Below, one piece after another: positions 9,991 through 18,840 of a stretch of 26,835 bases of DNA. The notes beneath the pieces were generated by a model. It saw only the letters and a list, made by a program, of their open reading frames with translations. It was not told the origin of the DNA and made no database searches. Position 1 is the stretch's first letter; each line of letters opens with the position of its first letter. This DNA comes from Chara braunii (lineage: Eukaryota > Streptophyta > Charophyceae > Charales > Characeae), in NCBI GenBank assembly GCA_003427395.1, contig BFEA01000790.1, forward strand, positions 500,331 through 527,165, written 5' to 3'. A program made the translations under genes and the position numbers.

Positions 9991-10310
9991 TTTTTTTTTT
10001 TCAATAACAAAAATAAGGCTCCGATCTATTCGTGGAATCTGAGTTCCCTTCAAAAGAAAAGGAACAAAAGAAATACAAGGGCCTACTCTGTAGGTTTTCG
10101 GCACTAGACTTTACTTAGTCTTAGGCCAACATGGGCACCTGGTTTGGAGATCGTATGCGAAGTTGTGAACAGATGCTAAACGTGGACTTACTGTATCGAT
10201 GTGATTCTGTCAGGAGTCAGGACATAATGAGAACTCGAACTCGCGATCTGTTCAGCACCACTTTACATCTGTAGATTCTGTACCATGCAGCCACATGGGC
10301 TGAGTTCTAG
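9991..10310 (-). mobile_element. tRNA-derived SINE-like element
   Basis: On the minus strand a tRNA-like head lies at about 10300-10222. It has an A-box-like TGTGGCTGCATGGTA and, some 42 bases later, a B-box-like GCGAGTTCGAGTTCTC. About 220 bp of body follows, ending in an A-rich tail (GTTATTGAAAAAAAAAA, 10006-9991). The head resembles the one at 25468-25400 (both start GCCCATRTGG and have GAGTTYGARTTCTC), which supports one SINE family. Exact ends and duplications were not resolved. Confidence 0.55.
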
Positions 10311-10566
10311 GCTGGGGAAGGTATGTTTGAAGATCTTATTGGCAGAGTGGGGTGGGTTTCTACAAGCAGACAGAAAAATAAATATCGACAAATAAATTTG
10401 TCCATCACTGACTGCTAGCTTTGCTGCGTTGGGAACAGAAATCATGTGGTCATCCTTTTCAGATTTGCTGCAAATTTGAACTTCAATTAATTATGAATTT
10501 AATATTTATGATATAAGCACACACATTGCTCCCTACTGAGGAAGGGTCAAGCGCAGAGCATGCATC
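10311..10566. other. No gene seen
   Basis: Ordinary intergenic sequence with no recognisable feature. Confidence 0.4.
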
Positions 10567-10957
10567 TGTGTACTGCTGAGGGTCAGGGTCATTATGACTG
10601 GGATATATTCGACTTTTTTTACCTTTTTTTTTATTATTTAGACCATTCCTCGATTTGTGTGTGTCGTCCTTGCTCAGGGCCCCCACTAATTTTCTATGTA
10701 TCGTTCCAATTTCAACGGACATCCTGAAGCACAATCAATTTCCGGCTCTTGTTTACCTAACCAGCCTAGTGTGTACTGCTGAGGGTCAGTGTCATTATGA
10801 CTGGGATATATTCGACTTTTTTGGCTTTTTTAAATTATTTAGACCATTCCTCGATTTGTGTGTGCCGTCCTTGCTCAGGGGGCCCGCTAATTTTCTATGT
10901 ATCATTCCAATTTCAACGGGCGTCCTGAAGCACACACTCTTGTTTACCTAACCAGCC
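10567..10957 (+). repeat. Tandem duplication of a ~200-bp unit
   Basis: Copy 1 (10567-10769) and copy 2 (10770-10957) both run from TGTGTACTGCTGAGGGTCAG through GGGATATATTCGACTTTTTT, ACCATTCCTCGATTTGTGTG and TTTCTATGTATC to CTTGTTTACCTAACCAGCCT. The copies differ by point changes and short indels, mostly in T runs. A shortened third copy lies at 11092-11150. The unit looks like a SINE body with a T-run terminator. Confidence 0.9.
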
Positions 10958-11049
10958 TATTGTGATGGATACAGCACCCCCCCCTCCCTTAACCTCCCAT
11001 CACTCCTGACAAAAAAAAAGAAAAACAAGGGCTAGAACCTGCACCAGAG

Positions 11050-11150
11050 TCCTACGCAGAGTTGCAAACGGCAATGACTGCACTGTCACAGGGTCAGGTT
11101 CGATATGAGTGGGCTATTTTTGTCCCTTGTTTACCTAACCAGGCTATTTC
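11050..11150 (+). mobile_element. tRNA-like head plus shortened third repeat copy
   Basis: A tRNA-like stretch lies at about 11050-11110. It has ACGCAGAGTTGCAAACGG (A-box-like), a short stem TGAC/GTCA around TGCACT, and GGGTCAGGTTCGATATG (B-box-like). It runs into GAGTGGGCTATTTTT and CTTGTTTACCTAACCAGGC, the end of the unit duplicated at 10567-10957. The family may therefore be a tRNA-derived SINE whose first two copies lack the head. A weaker tRNA-like reading exists on the other strand. Confidence 0.35.
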
Positions 11151-11259
11151 GTTGGTTTGGCCCCCGAAAATGGAGGGCTAGGGTCGGCATCAAGACTCGT
11201 GCCGCAAATGTCTTGTCCCTGCATACCATCTCAGATTGGATACGGCTCTTTCTGAAGCC

Positions 11260-12240
11260 CCTCTGCATCAGCAGCAAACGCTGGCCAGCAGCAGGCGCAA
11301 CTGGTGCAGCAGCACTTGCAGCAGCATCCTTAGCGTTCATCACTACAGAGTAAAGAGTTACATCAACAACAGCCCCTGCAAAGGCCGAATCTCCCTTGTG
11401 ATCAACAGCAGGGAGTTTCACCGGCTGTCTTACTGCCTGAGAAGGTGCAGCAATGCGATGAAGCAACATAATCAACCATTGTGCCAGCTTCAAGTGATGC
11501 AGCAGCAGCAGCAGCAACAGCAGTTTCGCTCGCAGATGCCACAGCAACAACAACAGGGAGTGCCACAACAGGGCCCTCCGGCAGGGTGGCAGACTGACGA
11601 GGTGTAGCCACGTGAAAAGGCACATCCCCTGTCACTGCCCCCACCTACAAGCAATGCACCAGCAGCAGCCTCAGTTGCACCAGTCTCAGCAAGTGCCGCT
11701 GCAACAGCAGCACCTGGCTACAGCACCACTTGCAGCATCGTCAGGAAAGACCACCATGTCAGCGGCAAGAGTTGCAACACCAACAGCCCCTGCAAAGGCA
11801 ACACCTACCTCATTACCAACAGCGCAAGCTTATTGCTTGAGGAAGGGCAGCAGTGTGAGCACGCACAAAAATCAATCGCTGCTCCTGCGTCGAACAAAGA
11901 AGCAGTTGCCCTTCGGGACATCCGTTAAATTGGAACGAGATAAAGAAGATTGGAATGGCAAAGAAAAAGAAAAACAAGCAAAGCAGCAGCAACAGGAACT
12001 CCACCACTTGCAGTGGCCACAGCAGCAACAAAAGGGGGAGTGCAACAGCAGGGCTCTCTCTGACAGGACCATATACAAAAGAGGTACACCAGCATGAACA
12101 GGCATATCATCAGTCACTGCTCCCCCCACAAGTAATGCAGCAGCAGCATCCGCAGTTGCAGAATCAGCAGCAGGCTCAGTTGCAGCAGCTTTTAGCAGGG
12201 GCCGCTGCTCCATCGGCAGCAGCATTGACCTCAAAAGCAG
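11260..12240 (+). pseudogene. Glutamine-rich coding remnant, internally duplicated
   Basis: Plus-strand frames are full of mixed CAG and CAA codons, which implies selection for glutamine rather than simple CAG slippage. Examples are VMQQQQQQQQFRSQMPQ (about 11490), MHQQQPQLHQSQQVPLQQQ (11655) and VMQQQHPQLQNQQQAQLQQL (12130). Two diverged copies are aligned by CAGCCCCTGCAAAGG (11370 and 11784) and GTCACTGC (11631 and 12113). Frames shift repeatedly and stops occur, so no protein is made. Q-rich tracts are typical of transcriptional coactivators, but no folded domain is visible and I do not assign a family. The Ala/Leu-rich minus-strand frames are mirror images. Confidence 0.5.
11908..11962 (+). 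pseudogene. U6: U6 snRNA 5'-half retrocopy fragment
   Basis: CCCTTCGG-GACATCCGTTAAA-TTGGAACGA and AAGAAGATTGGAATGGC follow the first half of U6, from the 5' stem-loop to just past the ACAGAG/AGC region. ACAGAG itself has become GATAAAG. It then breaks off into an A-rich tail (AAAGAAAAAGAAAAACAA). It shares GTTAAA, in place of the usual GATAAAA, with the copy at 8132. Near-duplicates AAAGAAGCAG (11896-11905) and AAAGCAGCAG (11980-11989) flank it, possibly a target-site duplication, though the CAG-rich context weakens that. Confidence 0.85.
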
Positions 12241-12309
12241 CCGATTAACAATTTAACAAGTTAACACATTATAAAGTTGATGATTTCCACCAAGAATTTG
12301 ATTTCCTGT

Positions 12310-12830
12310 CTTGGACAACAGCAGCTGAATCTACAGCCACAACAACAACACCATCCTCTCCCGCACCTGCAGCCACAACAGCAACCGTATCCACAGCAGC
12401 AGCAGCAATGGTCGACTCCATAGCAGCAAATGCACCCACGCCGTCAGCACGAATGGGAGGAGCAACAGCTGCAACTGCAGCAATATCAACAACAACTGTA
12501 GCAGCAGCAGAAGCACGAATGAATTGCAGTACAGCGCTAAAAAAGTCCGGCGAAGTCTTCGCCACCAGCGGAAAGAGCAACAACGGCCTGCACTGCTCCA
12601 GCATCAGCATACCATGGAGACGAGTCAGCATTTGCAGGCTGGTACTGAGGACGAGTGGATGCAGCAAAATGCTTATCTACCAGTCCTGCTCAAGCCACGA
12701 ACACCACCCACAGGAAGCACCCCGGAGAAGCTTGGTAACCCAGCAGGCAGCGGGTGCTCAGAACGGATCTCAACAGTCTCAGGACCAGGCACACCTGCAT
12801 CCTTAAAACCTGTACCAAGTAGCAGCAAAC
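12310..12830 (+). pseudogene. Second glutamine-rich coding remnant
   Basis: The frame starting CAGCAGCTGAATCTACAGCC (about 12319) encodes QQLNLQPQQQHHPLPHLQPQ and continues Gln-rich to about 12530. It is interrupted by TAG twice, both in runs of CAG or CAA, and by TGA. A further frame (12524-12860) is less Gln-rich, with QHTMETSQHLQAGTEDEWMQ and PPTGSTPEKLGNPAGSG. It could be the downstream part of the same ancestral gene as 11260-12240. No known domain is recognised. Confidence 0.45.
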
Positions 12831-12831
12831 C

Positions 12832-12875
12832 CCTACCGTCTTCAGCCGAAAATAACGCCCGGGCGTTATATTCAA
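12832..12875. repeat. Palindromic GC-rich motif, inverted partner at 23550-23595
   Basis: This contains an 18-bp perfect palindrome ATAACGCCCGGGCGTTAT (12852-12869). The flank CTACCGTCTTCAGCCGAAA is repeated in reverse complement at about 23577-23595, next to a similar CCTGGGCGTT motif. The core is the same as the 26-bp units around the Ty3 insertion, so one repeat family is involved. Confidence 0.7.
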
Positions 12876-12964
12876 CTTACCCTAAAAAGATCAGATTTTT
12901 GTTTTTACTCAGTTTTGCAATAACCCGCTCAAATATGCCTATATCGTCGGCCAAGGGGGCCACA

Positions 12965-12995
12965 CGCAGGCCAAGAATTGGCCTAAGGGCCTGCG
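12965..12995. other. Overlapping alternative hairpins in arm 1
   Basis: AGGCCAA (12968-12974) pairs with TTGGCCT (12978-12984) across a 3-nt loop. CGCAGGCC (12965-12972) pairs with GGCCTGCG (12988-12995). The two stems share bases and are mutually exclusive. Confidence 0.7.
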
Positions 12996-13050
12996 TCCGA
13001 CTCTGGGGAACAGAACCCCTGAAATGTGGCTTCAGAGGCCCTGCGCCCGA

Positions 13051-13070
13051 CAGTTGACCGCAGTCAACTG
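13051..13070. other. Hairpin CAGTTGAC-CGCA-GTCAACTG
   Basis: This is a perfect 8-bp stem with a 4-nt loop. In arm 2 the corresponding place (near 24840-24867) keeps CAGTTGACC and GGTCAAC with a longer loop, so the stem is partly conserved between the arms. Confidence 0.75.
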
Positions 13071-13970
13071 TAAGTCGGAATACTGAGGCTCATGAGTGAA
13101 AGTCCTCATGGACCCAGTCCAGGCCACCAATCAGACACACACACTTGGTTGTATGCAGGTATCCAGGCAGCATTCGGTCCAAGTGAAAGTCTGTAACTGT
13201 ACGAGATTCAGGCCGTCAGCTGTGAGTCAATCTGAGCCTTTGTATGAGAGAGACCCGAGGCTGGTCAACGTCGTCAACATTACTTATTGACCCATCCCCG
13301 GGTGGCCAACATTCAGTCTTGCCTTGCTGCTTGACGCTGGCAGGACGCTGGCTTGACACTGACTGGATGCTGGCAAGACGCTAGCTCTACGCTGCATTGT
13401 GCGACGACGACGCGAGACTGCTGCTTTGCGTGCTGGCGCCTCTCTGCTTCTAGCACCAGCTGTCTTCTTGGATGCTGACATGGCACTTGCCACACTGTCT
13501 TTGGCAATGCTGACGTGGCGCATGCCACACTAGCTTCGACACAGATTCAGGATGCAACAAGGAGGGAGATCAGGATCTGTGGGATTGGTTGAGTGAGAGA
13601 GAGGAAACTTACCTGTTGATGCTATCGACGTTGCGCGCTTCAGAGGTCTTCATCGGAGATCTGCGCCTACGTGGCACTATGTTGCGATCAGATCTCGTCA
13701 GGCTCATTTCTGGGACACTGTTTGCTGACGTGGATGTGAGGGACGCCCGGAGAAGAAGTGGGGATTGAGGGGTTTCTATCTACGTGGACATTGATGGATA
13801 CTTTCTCTTCCACCCTCTTAGTCTTTTCTCCCTCTTTTCTACTTTGTCCGATGGTTGCAAGACATTGTATTACAGATCATGTTATCACGATTATTGGAGA
13901 CATTTATCAGCGTTGTGTTATCTTGTATTTCGACACTTGACGAGTTTCCACCTGACTGGGTTCATTACAC

Positions 13971-14009
13971 TTTTTTTTTTTTTCTAGAATAGAATGCCGC
14001 TTCAAATAT
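13971..14009. repeat. T13 run and truncated 26-bp unit at Ty3 left border
   Basis: Thirteen T (13971-13983) precede TAGAATAG and AATGCC, the start of the 26-bp unit seen at 23101-23178, and then the ATAT duplication. This is the left side of the array that the Ty3 element split. Confidence 0.7.
14006..14009. repeat. Left target-site duplication (ATAT)
   Basis: ATAT directly precedes the 3' LTR end and matches 23097-23100 directly after the 5' LTR. The usual length for Ty3 elements is 5 bp, so one base may have mutated (AATAT versus ATATA). Confidence 0.7.
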
Positions 14010-15085
14010 TGCAAGGAATATGAGTGTGAACGATATACAAAAAACCAAGTTGCTATCACACAGATGTCCAGGTAATCGTATCCAAGCAGAGAGTACAAAA
14101 TGCATCGAGAAACCATCCATATAGAGTAATATAATGAAGTAATGAGCCAATGTTCAAGCCCGTAGGCCACACCAACACAGTATCCAAAGTCGCTCCTCTC
14201 TGCCTGGCACACAGCGCCCAGCCGCTTACTCTACCCGACTAACCTACCTACAGCTGGTTCACGCAACAGACTCACTTTGACTCTCGAAGACCAATGCACA
14301 TGACTGTCAACACCATAGTCGACCTCTCTTCATGTACCAGGTACGTATCTCGTCACCCTCAGTCAGACCTTGATTACCCCACCCGATCGCCCGCATTACC
14401 CCCTGGCGCCCAGCAACTCGGCTATGGCTGCCTGCGCCCCGCTGCCCTGCAGAGCCCCACTTCACCGCTATGCACCCCGTTAGCGCCCTTGGCCGCAGCG
14501 CAGCATCAAGCGATAGCGCAACAACACTTCTGCATTGCCCGCACTGTGCAGAATGCCTAGCTTGGGCTGCCTCACTTCTTTTATGGAAGTGGCAGCCTCC
14601 AAGATGCTGCGTGTGGCCTGGCTGGAAGCTTCCAATAGCTTTCGGTTGGGCCTCAGACCCTGCGCCCAAGCCCGAGACTATAGTTGAGGGGTTGGGCCCT
14701 TTTCAGTTGGGCACGACCTGAGTCTCCAGACTTGGGCTGTTTGTTGCATATGTGCGGGGCTTCCAGGTAGGTGCGTCGGCAGTACTGCTTTTCCAAAGGT
14801 CGATGGCCTGTTTCCCAATGTATCGGCCTTGCTTGGTGTGTATGTGCCCAGGCGCAACTGTCAAGGCCTGGGCCAACTGTACGACGCAACTTAGTGAGGC
14901 TCACGCATATACCCAACCAACAGGCGTGCTGCGAGAGCCTGAATACCCACATATGGAAATGTTGAAATTTGGCCTTTGATGAATATTCAGGCCTGCCTTC
15001 ACTTAGGGCGGGCACTCGGTTTGCTAGGGCCTTAGCCCAGAACATGCGTTGTCTGATAGGGCCCCTTGAGGACTCGTTCCTCACA
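14010..15085 (-). repeat. 3' LTR of the Ty3/gypsy element
   Basis: This matches 21997-23096 throughout. On the element strand it begins TGTGAGGAACGAG and ends CATATTCCTTGCA, keeping the TG...CA ends. It is 1076 bp against 1100 bp in the partner. Most of the difference is one ~24-bp block (CTCTCCTCCTTCCCTGAAGA and neighbours) absent here, between short CCAC repeats, so a microhomology deletion is likely. Confidence 0.97.
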
Positions 15086-15104
15086 TTCCATCCCCCTTAG
15101 CTTT
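15086..15104 (-). promoter_or_regulatory. Polypurine tract
   Basis: On the minus strand AAAGCTAAGGGGGATGGAA directly abuts the 3' LTR. This is the expected position and composition for the primer of plus-strand DNA synthesis. Confidence 0.9.
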
Positions 15105-15123
15105 GAAAATCCGCTGAGATGCT

Positions 15124-16634
15124 TCATGCTGGTGCCTTCCCCTTCAGTTTCTTTTCATAATCTGCCACGATCTGAGGAGCTGTCTTGACAAGTTCCTCCC
15201 TTGAAATCCATCGATCTTCCTTAGGATCAGTATGATGCCTGAAATGTACTCTGTATTCCCTTGCAGGTTTAGGAGGTCTTCCTCTGCCAGGTGGCTTGGG
15301 AGCAGGCGTGTCTCTGTGATCCAGGATATCGTCGACGTCCATGTTGCCATCCATGGTTGGGGACAGCATAGATCTCCGTGATGGGAACTGTGTTGTCTCA
15401 GCGAAAGGTGCAAGCTTGGAGGCGTGAAAAACAGGGTATGTGCGTAGGTGACCTGGGATACGAATGACGTACGAGGGACCATCCAAATCATTCCCGACAA
15501 TGTCTAAGACTTCCCAGGGACCAAAATACTGAGGCATTAGTTTCCTAGAGATGCCAAACTCATGTCCCAACTCACTAGCCTTGACCCAGACATGTTCCCC
15601 TACATGAAATGTGGACTGTCGGCGATGTTTGTTCTCAAAGGCAATCATAGCTTCCTGCGATTTCTTGATGTGTTCGATAGTTTGCTGCAACAATTTCTCA
15701 TATTGCACACCTAATTCAATGGTTCCAGGAGTTGCGGCAGTTCAGTTTTCAAGCAGGAGGAAGTCTAGAGCAGATCTAGGCTTCCACCCCAGAGGCAGTT
15801 GATTAGAAATGACGTCGGTGGTGTTGTGTACAACATTATTGTACAGACTGGCGATGAGAGGTAGTTTCTCATCCCAGTCATCCTGGTTGGGCTTGATGTA
15901 ATGCCTCAGCAGTTGCTGCACCACACGGTTCATCTGCTCAGCCTGCCCATTCGCTTCGGGATGATTCCCAGAAGTCATCCGAAGCTGGTTGCCCATCTGT
16001 TCAGCAACCTTCTTCCACATCTCGCTGGTAAAACGGACATCTCTATCACTAACAATGGTCTTTGGCAGTCCAAAGTCACGCACCCAGTTGTCCATGAACA
16101 ACTTAATGACGTGCTCAATGCTGGCAGTCTCCGGCATGACAATTAGTCTAGCATATTTTTAGTGAACCTATCTACTACGACGAAGATGTGTCGCTTGCCA
16201 TTCTTGCTGGTCACAAGCGTATCCATGAAGTCCATGGAGATGCTCTGCCTCGGGCCAGCAGGAATGGGTAGAGGCTTGAGCAACCCAAGCGGAGGTTGAG
16301 TCCGCGACTTGTCCCGCTGACAGACCTGACAGGTCTATACGTACTTCTTTGCATCGTCTAGCATGTTAGGCCACCAGAATCGTTGTACTAAATTAGCACT
16401 AGTCTTTTTGTAGCCGAAATGTCCCGTTGCATCGTGACACTCACCTAAAAATAAACTACGCAAAATCTCCCTAGACGGAACAACTAACCTTTTAAACCCT
16501 GCCTTTTCAAGAAAGAGTAACCCATTCACCATCACAAACTTGTCAGAAGTGGCCTTGTCTTTGGCCTGCAGTTTGTTGATGATGTCCATCGTGACGGGAT
16601 CTTCCTTGTAGGCTTCCCCCAAAGATCCAGTCAC
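15124..16634 (-). pseudogene. Integrase (Ty3/gypsy), broken
   Basis: This enzyme inserts the cDNA. The zinc-binding HHCC motif runs from CHDATGHFGYKK to TCQVCQRDK but is cut by a TAG just before TCQVC (16332-16334). The core carries the three acidic residues in VVVDRF, IVSDRD and HPEANGQAE. A small indel near 16160 separates the first from the rest. A TGA interrupts between FLLLEN and TAATPG (about 15739-15741). The C-terminal piece (15708-15124) has GEHVWVKASELG and VIRIPGHLRTYPVFHASKL, then YRVHFRHHTDPKEDRWISRE, a degenerate chromodomain-like stretch, ending LKGKAPA. Both ends are intact in sequence; the reading frame is not. Confidence 0.95.
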
Positions 16635-17212
16635 ATCCTCGGATAAGCCAACTCATAAATAAGCGCACCTAGGTAATCTGCCCTTCTAGACAACGCATTC
16701 ACAACCTTATTGTACTCTCCCTTCACATAGTCTAGTTTGACGTCATACTGATTTATGACTTCAATCCAGCGTTTGAGTGCATCGAAGAGAACTGGTTGGG
16801 TCTTGATCCACTTGAGGGTCTGATGGTCAGTTCTCAAGTATAGGAACCTTCCTAACAGATAGTGCCTCCAGTGGACGAGTGCCTTGTAGAGAGCATAGTG
16901 TTTCCTCTCATAGGTGGATTTTGCCAACTTCTTTGATGGCATCTTTTTGCTCATGTACTCGACCGGTCTCAACTTTTTTTGTTTCTGCTGAGCCAGCATT
17001 GCACCAATGTCGTATTGGCTTGCGTCAGTGGTTACAACAAATGACCTTTGTGGTTCGAGTGCCATGAGAACCTCATGGTGCGTGAGAGCATGCTTCAAAC
17101 GCTTGAATGCTGCCTCACACTCGTCGATCCAGTCCCATGGTGTGTCAAGTCGAGTTTGATCAGTCAAGGGAGATGTAATCGTACTATAATTCTTTACGAA
17201 ATTGCTATCCAC
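16631..17212 (-). pseudogene. RNase H and RT connection domain (Ty3/gypsy)
   Basis: The piece starts inside the RT thumb (FVKNYSTITSPLTDQTRLDTPW) and covers the RNase H domain that removes template RNA. VVTTDASQYDIGAMLAQQ keeps the first catalytic Asp and LRTDHQTLKWI the second. In YERKHYALYKALVHWRHYLL the Glu expected in the family's YEKE motif is Lys, so the active site is probably damaged. The C-terminal VKGEYNKVVNALSRRADY matches the family's NxxADALSR motif with ADALSR changed to VNALSR. It joins its neighbours through frameshifts at both ends (near 17205 and 16635). Confidence 0.93.
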
Positions 17213-17974
17213 ACATTCCCAAGATTGATTTGACCTCAGTCACAGACTGGGGTCGTGGCCAGTCCCTAATGCTAGCCACCTTCGCATCTTTGGTCCTAAT
17301 CCCATCCGCAGATACTTCGTGACCCAAATACAAGATTCGAGTACGACCGAACTCGCATTTTTCTGCGATTATCTTATACTTGTGCTGCCGAAGGAGTGAG
17401 AGTACCTTGTCTACATGTTGAGCATGCTCCTCGACAGTCTTACTAAAGATAAGTATGTCGTCGAGGTACACGACAACGAACTTATCTAAGTAGTCATGGA
17501 AGATCCTATTCATGGCGTGCTTGAATGTACCCGGCGCATTGCAAATGCCGGCATCACCACAAACTCGTACAGACCATACCTGGTCTGAAATGTGGTTTTG
17601 TGCTGGTCCTCTGGTCTTATGGCAATTTGATGGTAGTCGGATTTTAAGTATATCTTGGTATAAGACTTGCACTCGTGCACCCTATCCAATAGGTCGTCGA
17701 TGCGTGGTAGAGACTCTGTGTTCTTAACGGTGATGACATTGAGGCCTCTATAATCAATGCACATTCTTAGTGTTCCCTCCTTCTTTGGAACAAATAAGAC
17801 TGGTGAGCCAAAGGGGGAGGTGCTTGGCCGAATCCAACCCTTTTCTGTGAGCTCTTTCAGTTGTTGCCAAAGTTCGTCAAACTCGGTCGGAGCCATCCTA
17901 TGGATTCTCCCTTTTGGTGTCTTGCTACCTGGATGATCTCTATGACATGGACAATCTCCCTGTCTACGACTCAT
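17205..17974 (-). pseudogene. Reverse transcriptase (Ty3/gypsy), broken
   Basis: Two overlapping frames make up the domain. The upstream frame has GWIRPSTSPFGSPVLFVPKK, MCIDYRGLN, YTKIYLKSDYHQIAI and TRYGLYEFVVMP. Motif A of the family is K-I-D-L-K-S-G-Y-H-Q-I; here the catalytic Asp is Tyr and the Gly is Asp. A few bases are lost around FGLCNAPGTF (near 17545), which changes frame. The downstream frame (17672-17205) has NAPGTFKHAMNRIF, VVYLDDILIFSKT (intact YxDD) and YLGHEVSADGI, ending at a stop in the LGLCNYYRRF region. Two independent defects plus the motif A change make it inactive. Confidence 0.95.
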
Positions 17975-18004
17975 GTAGGCTCCTCAAACAAATCAGGGTA
18001 CTTA

Positions 18005-18128
18005 GCGACGATGGACTCTATCTCTGGGGGTGTTTTAACGACCTCCCCTTTGCAAAGACATAGACTGCGACGATGGACTCTATCTCTGGGGGTGTTTTAA
18101 CGACCTCCCCTTTGCAAAGACATAGACT
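18005..18128. repeat. 62-bp perfect tandem duplication between PR and RT
   Basis: The unit from GCGACGATGGACTCTATCTC to AAGACATAGACT occurs at 18005-18066 and is repeated without change at 18067-18128. Since 62 is not a multiple of three it throws the polyprotein out of frame. Perfect identity of the copies, in an element whose LTRs differ visibly, suggests a later event. Confidence 0.97.
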
Positions 18129-18181
18129 AAGTACATACCTTCCTCTTGGTTCTATTTATAATAGTTATAAAAGGCCGATGC

Positions 18182-18772
18182 TCACAAACACCCATAGGAG
18201 TCTATCAACCTACTAGCTTTATACTTAGCTAGTCTAGCGGTCCTCCCATTAGGCAATTCGTGCTTCTGCACTTTCTTGTCCCAGTCAAACTGGGGCTTGG
18301 CAACCTCGAGGTAGTACATGCCCAACAACATGTCGAAAGGCAAATCGTCGCTCACTAGGAATGATATCTTATGATTTAACTCTCCTCCTGGGTAGGAGAA
18401 AGTGTAGACCACGTCTTTAACGTAGTCCTCCACCATCATGCGCTCTTTGTTGGCCAAAGTAGATGCTACCAGTCTACTAAGGCGCTGCACCCGGTCCTTT
18501 AGGCGCAGTCTCTCAACGCAGTCGCGACTTATGAAGTTTCGCGTGGATCCAATGTCTACGAAGGCGCCGCACTTGCGACCACCCACACCAACTTCCACAA
18601 CGATATGCTCCCCTCTAGGACCTCTACTTAGTGCCACCCAGGACTCACGAGGGTCCCTTGCCGACCATTCACCTTGAAGGTCCTCTAAGGCTTCAAACAC
18701 ATCCAACGTACATATTATAGTTCGGTCTGGATGCGTTTGCGGGGTGACTGAGGAGTCAATAGCTTCGGCCAA
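18182..18772 (-). pseudogene. Aspartic protease region (Ty3/gypsy), active site altered
   Basis: This region releases mature gag and pol proteins. HIVVEVGVGGRKCGAFVDIG and STRNFISRDCVERL match the family's core (A-x-V-D-S/T-G-A-T-x-N-F-I-S) with the essential DSG or DTG triad as DIG. LVSDDLPFDMLLGMYYL is the flap and following LG-M strand (usually D-x-I-L-G-M-x-W-L). The upstream third is a linker without a recognised fold. The frame is open over 196 residues. Replacing Ser/Thr by Ile next to the catalytic Asp should impair activity; that is inference. Confidence 0.88.
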
Positions 18773-18840
18773 CTCTTGAAGCGGGGAGGGTACATCACCC
18801 GCTTCAACGAGAGTAGAAGCAGCTACAACTTCTACCGGCC

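Larger units (their letters stand above)
12950..13913 (+). repeat. Inverted-repeat arm 1 (~960 bp)
   Basis: This segment matches the reverse complement of 24031-24990 along its length. Shared blocks include GGACCCAGTCCAGGCCACC, ACACACACTTGG, GATTGGTTGA, a TGCTGACGTGG-type block and TTGGAGAC. Identity is patchy, perhaps 65-75% by eye. An 11-12-bp degenerate minisatellite (GACGCTGGC variants, 13329-13391) and hairpins lie inside it. It has no ORF of recognised family. It may be half of a foldback element or one of two old opposite-facing copies of an LTR or other repeat. Confidence 0.75.

Noticed and set aside
10200-10310. A genuine tRNA gene
   Set aside because: A- and B-box-like motifs exist, but no full acceptor stem or clear anticodon arm is formed, and a long body with an A-rich tail follows, as in a SINE.
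11131-12667. Ala/Leu-rich minus-strand ORFs in the CAG-rich region
   Set aside because: They are antisense reflections of CAG/CAA codons. The plus strand shows the mixed Gln codon use expected of real coding.
16332-16334. Stop-codon readthrough or TAG=Gln recoding in integrase
   Set aside because: Nearby TGA stops at other residues and several frameshifts make decay the simpler reading.
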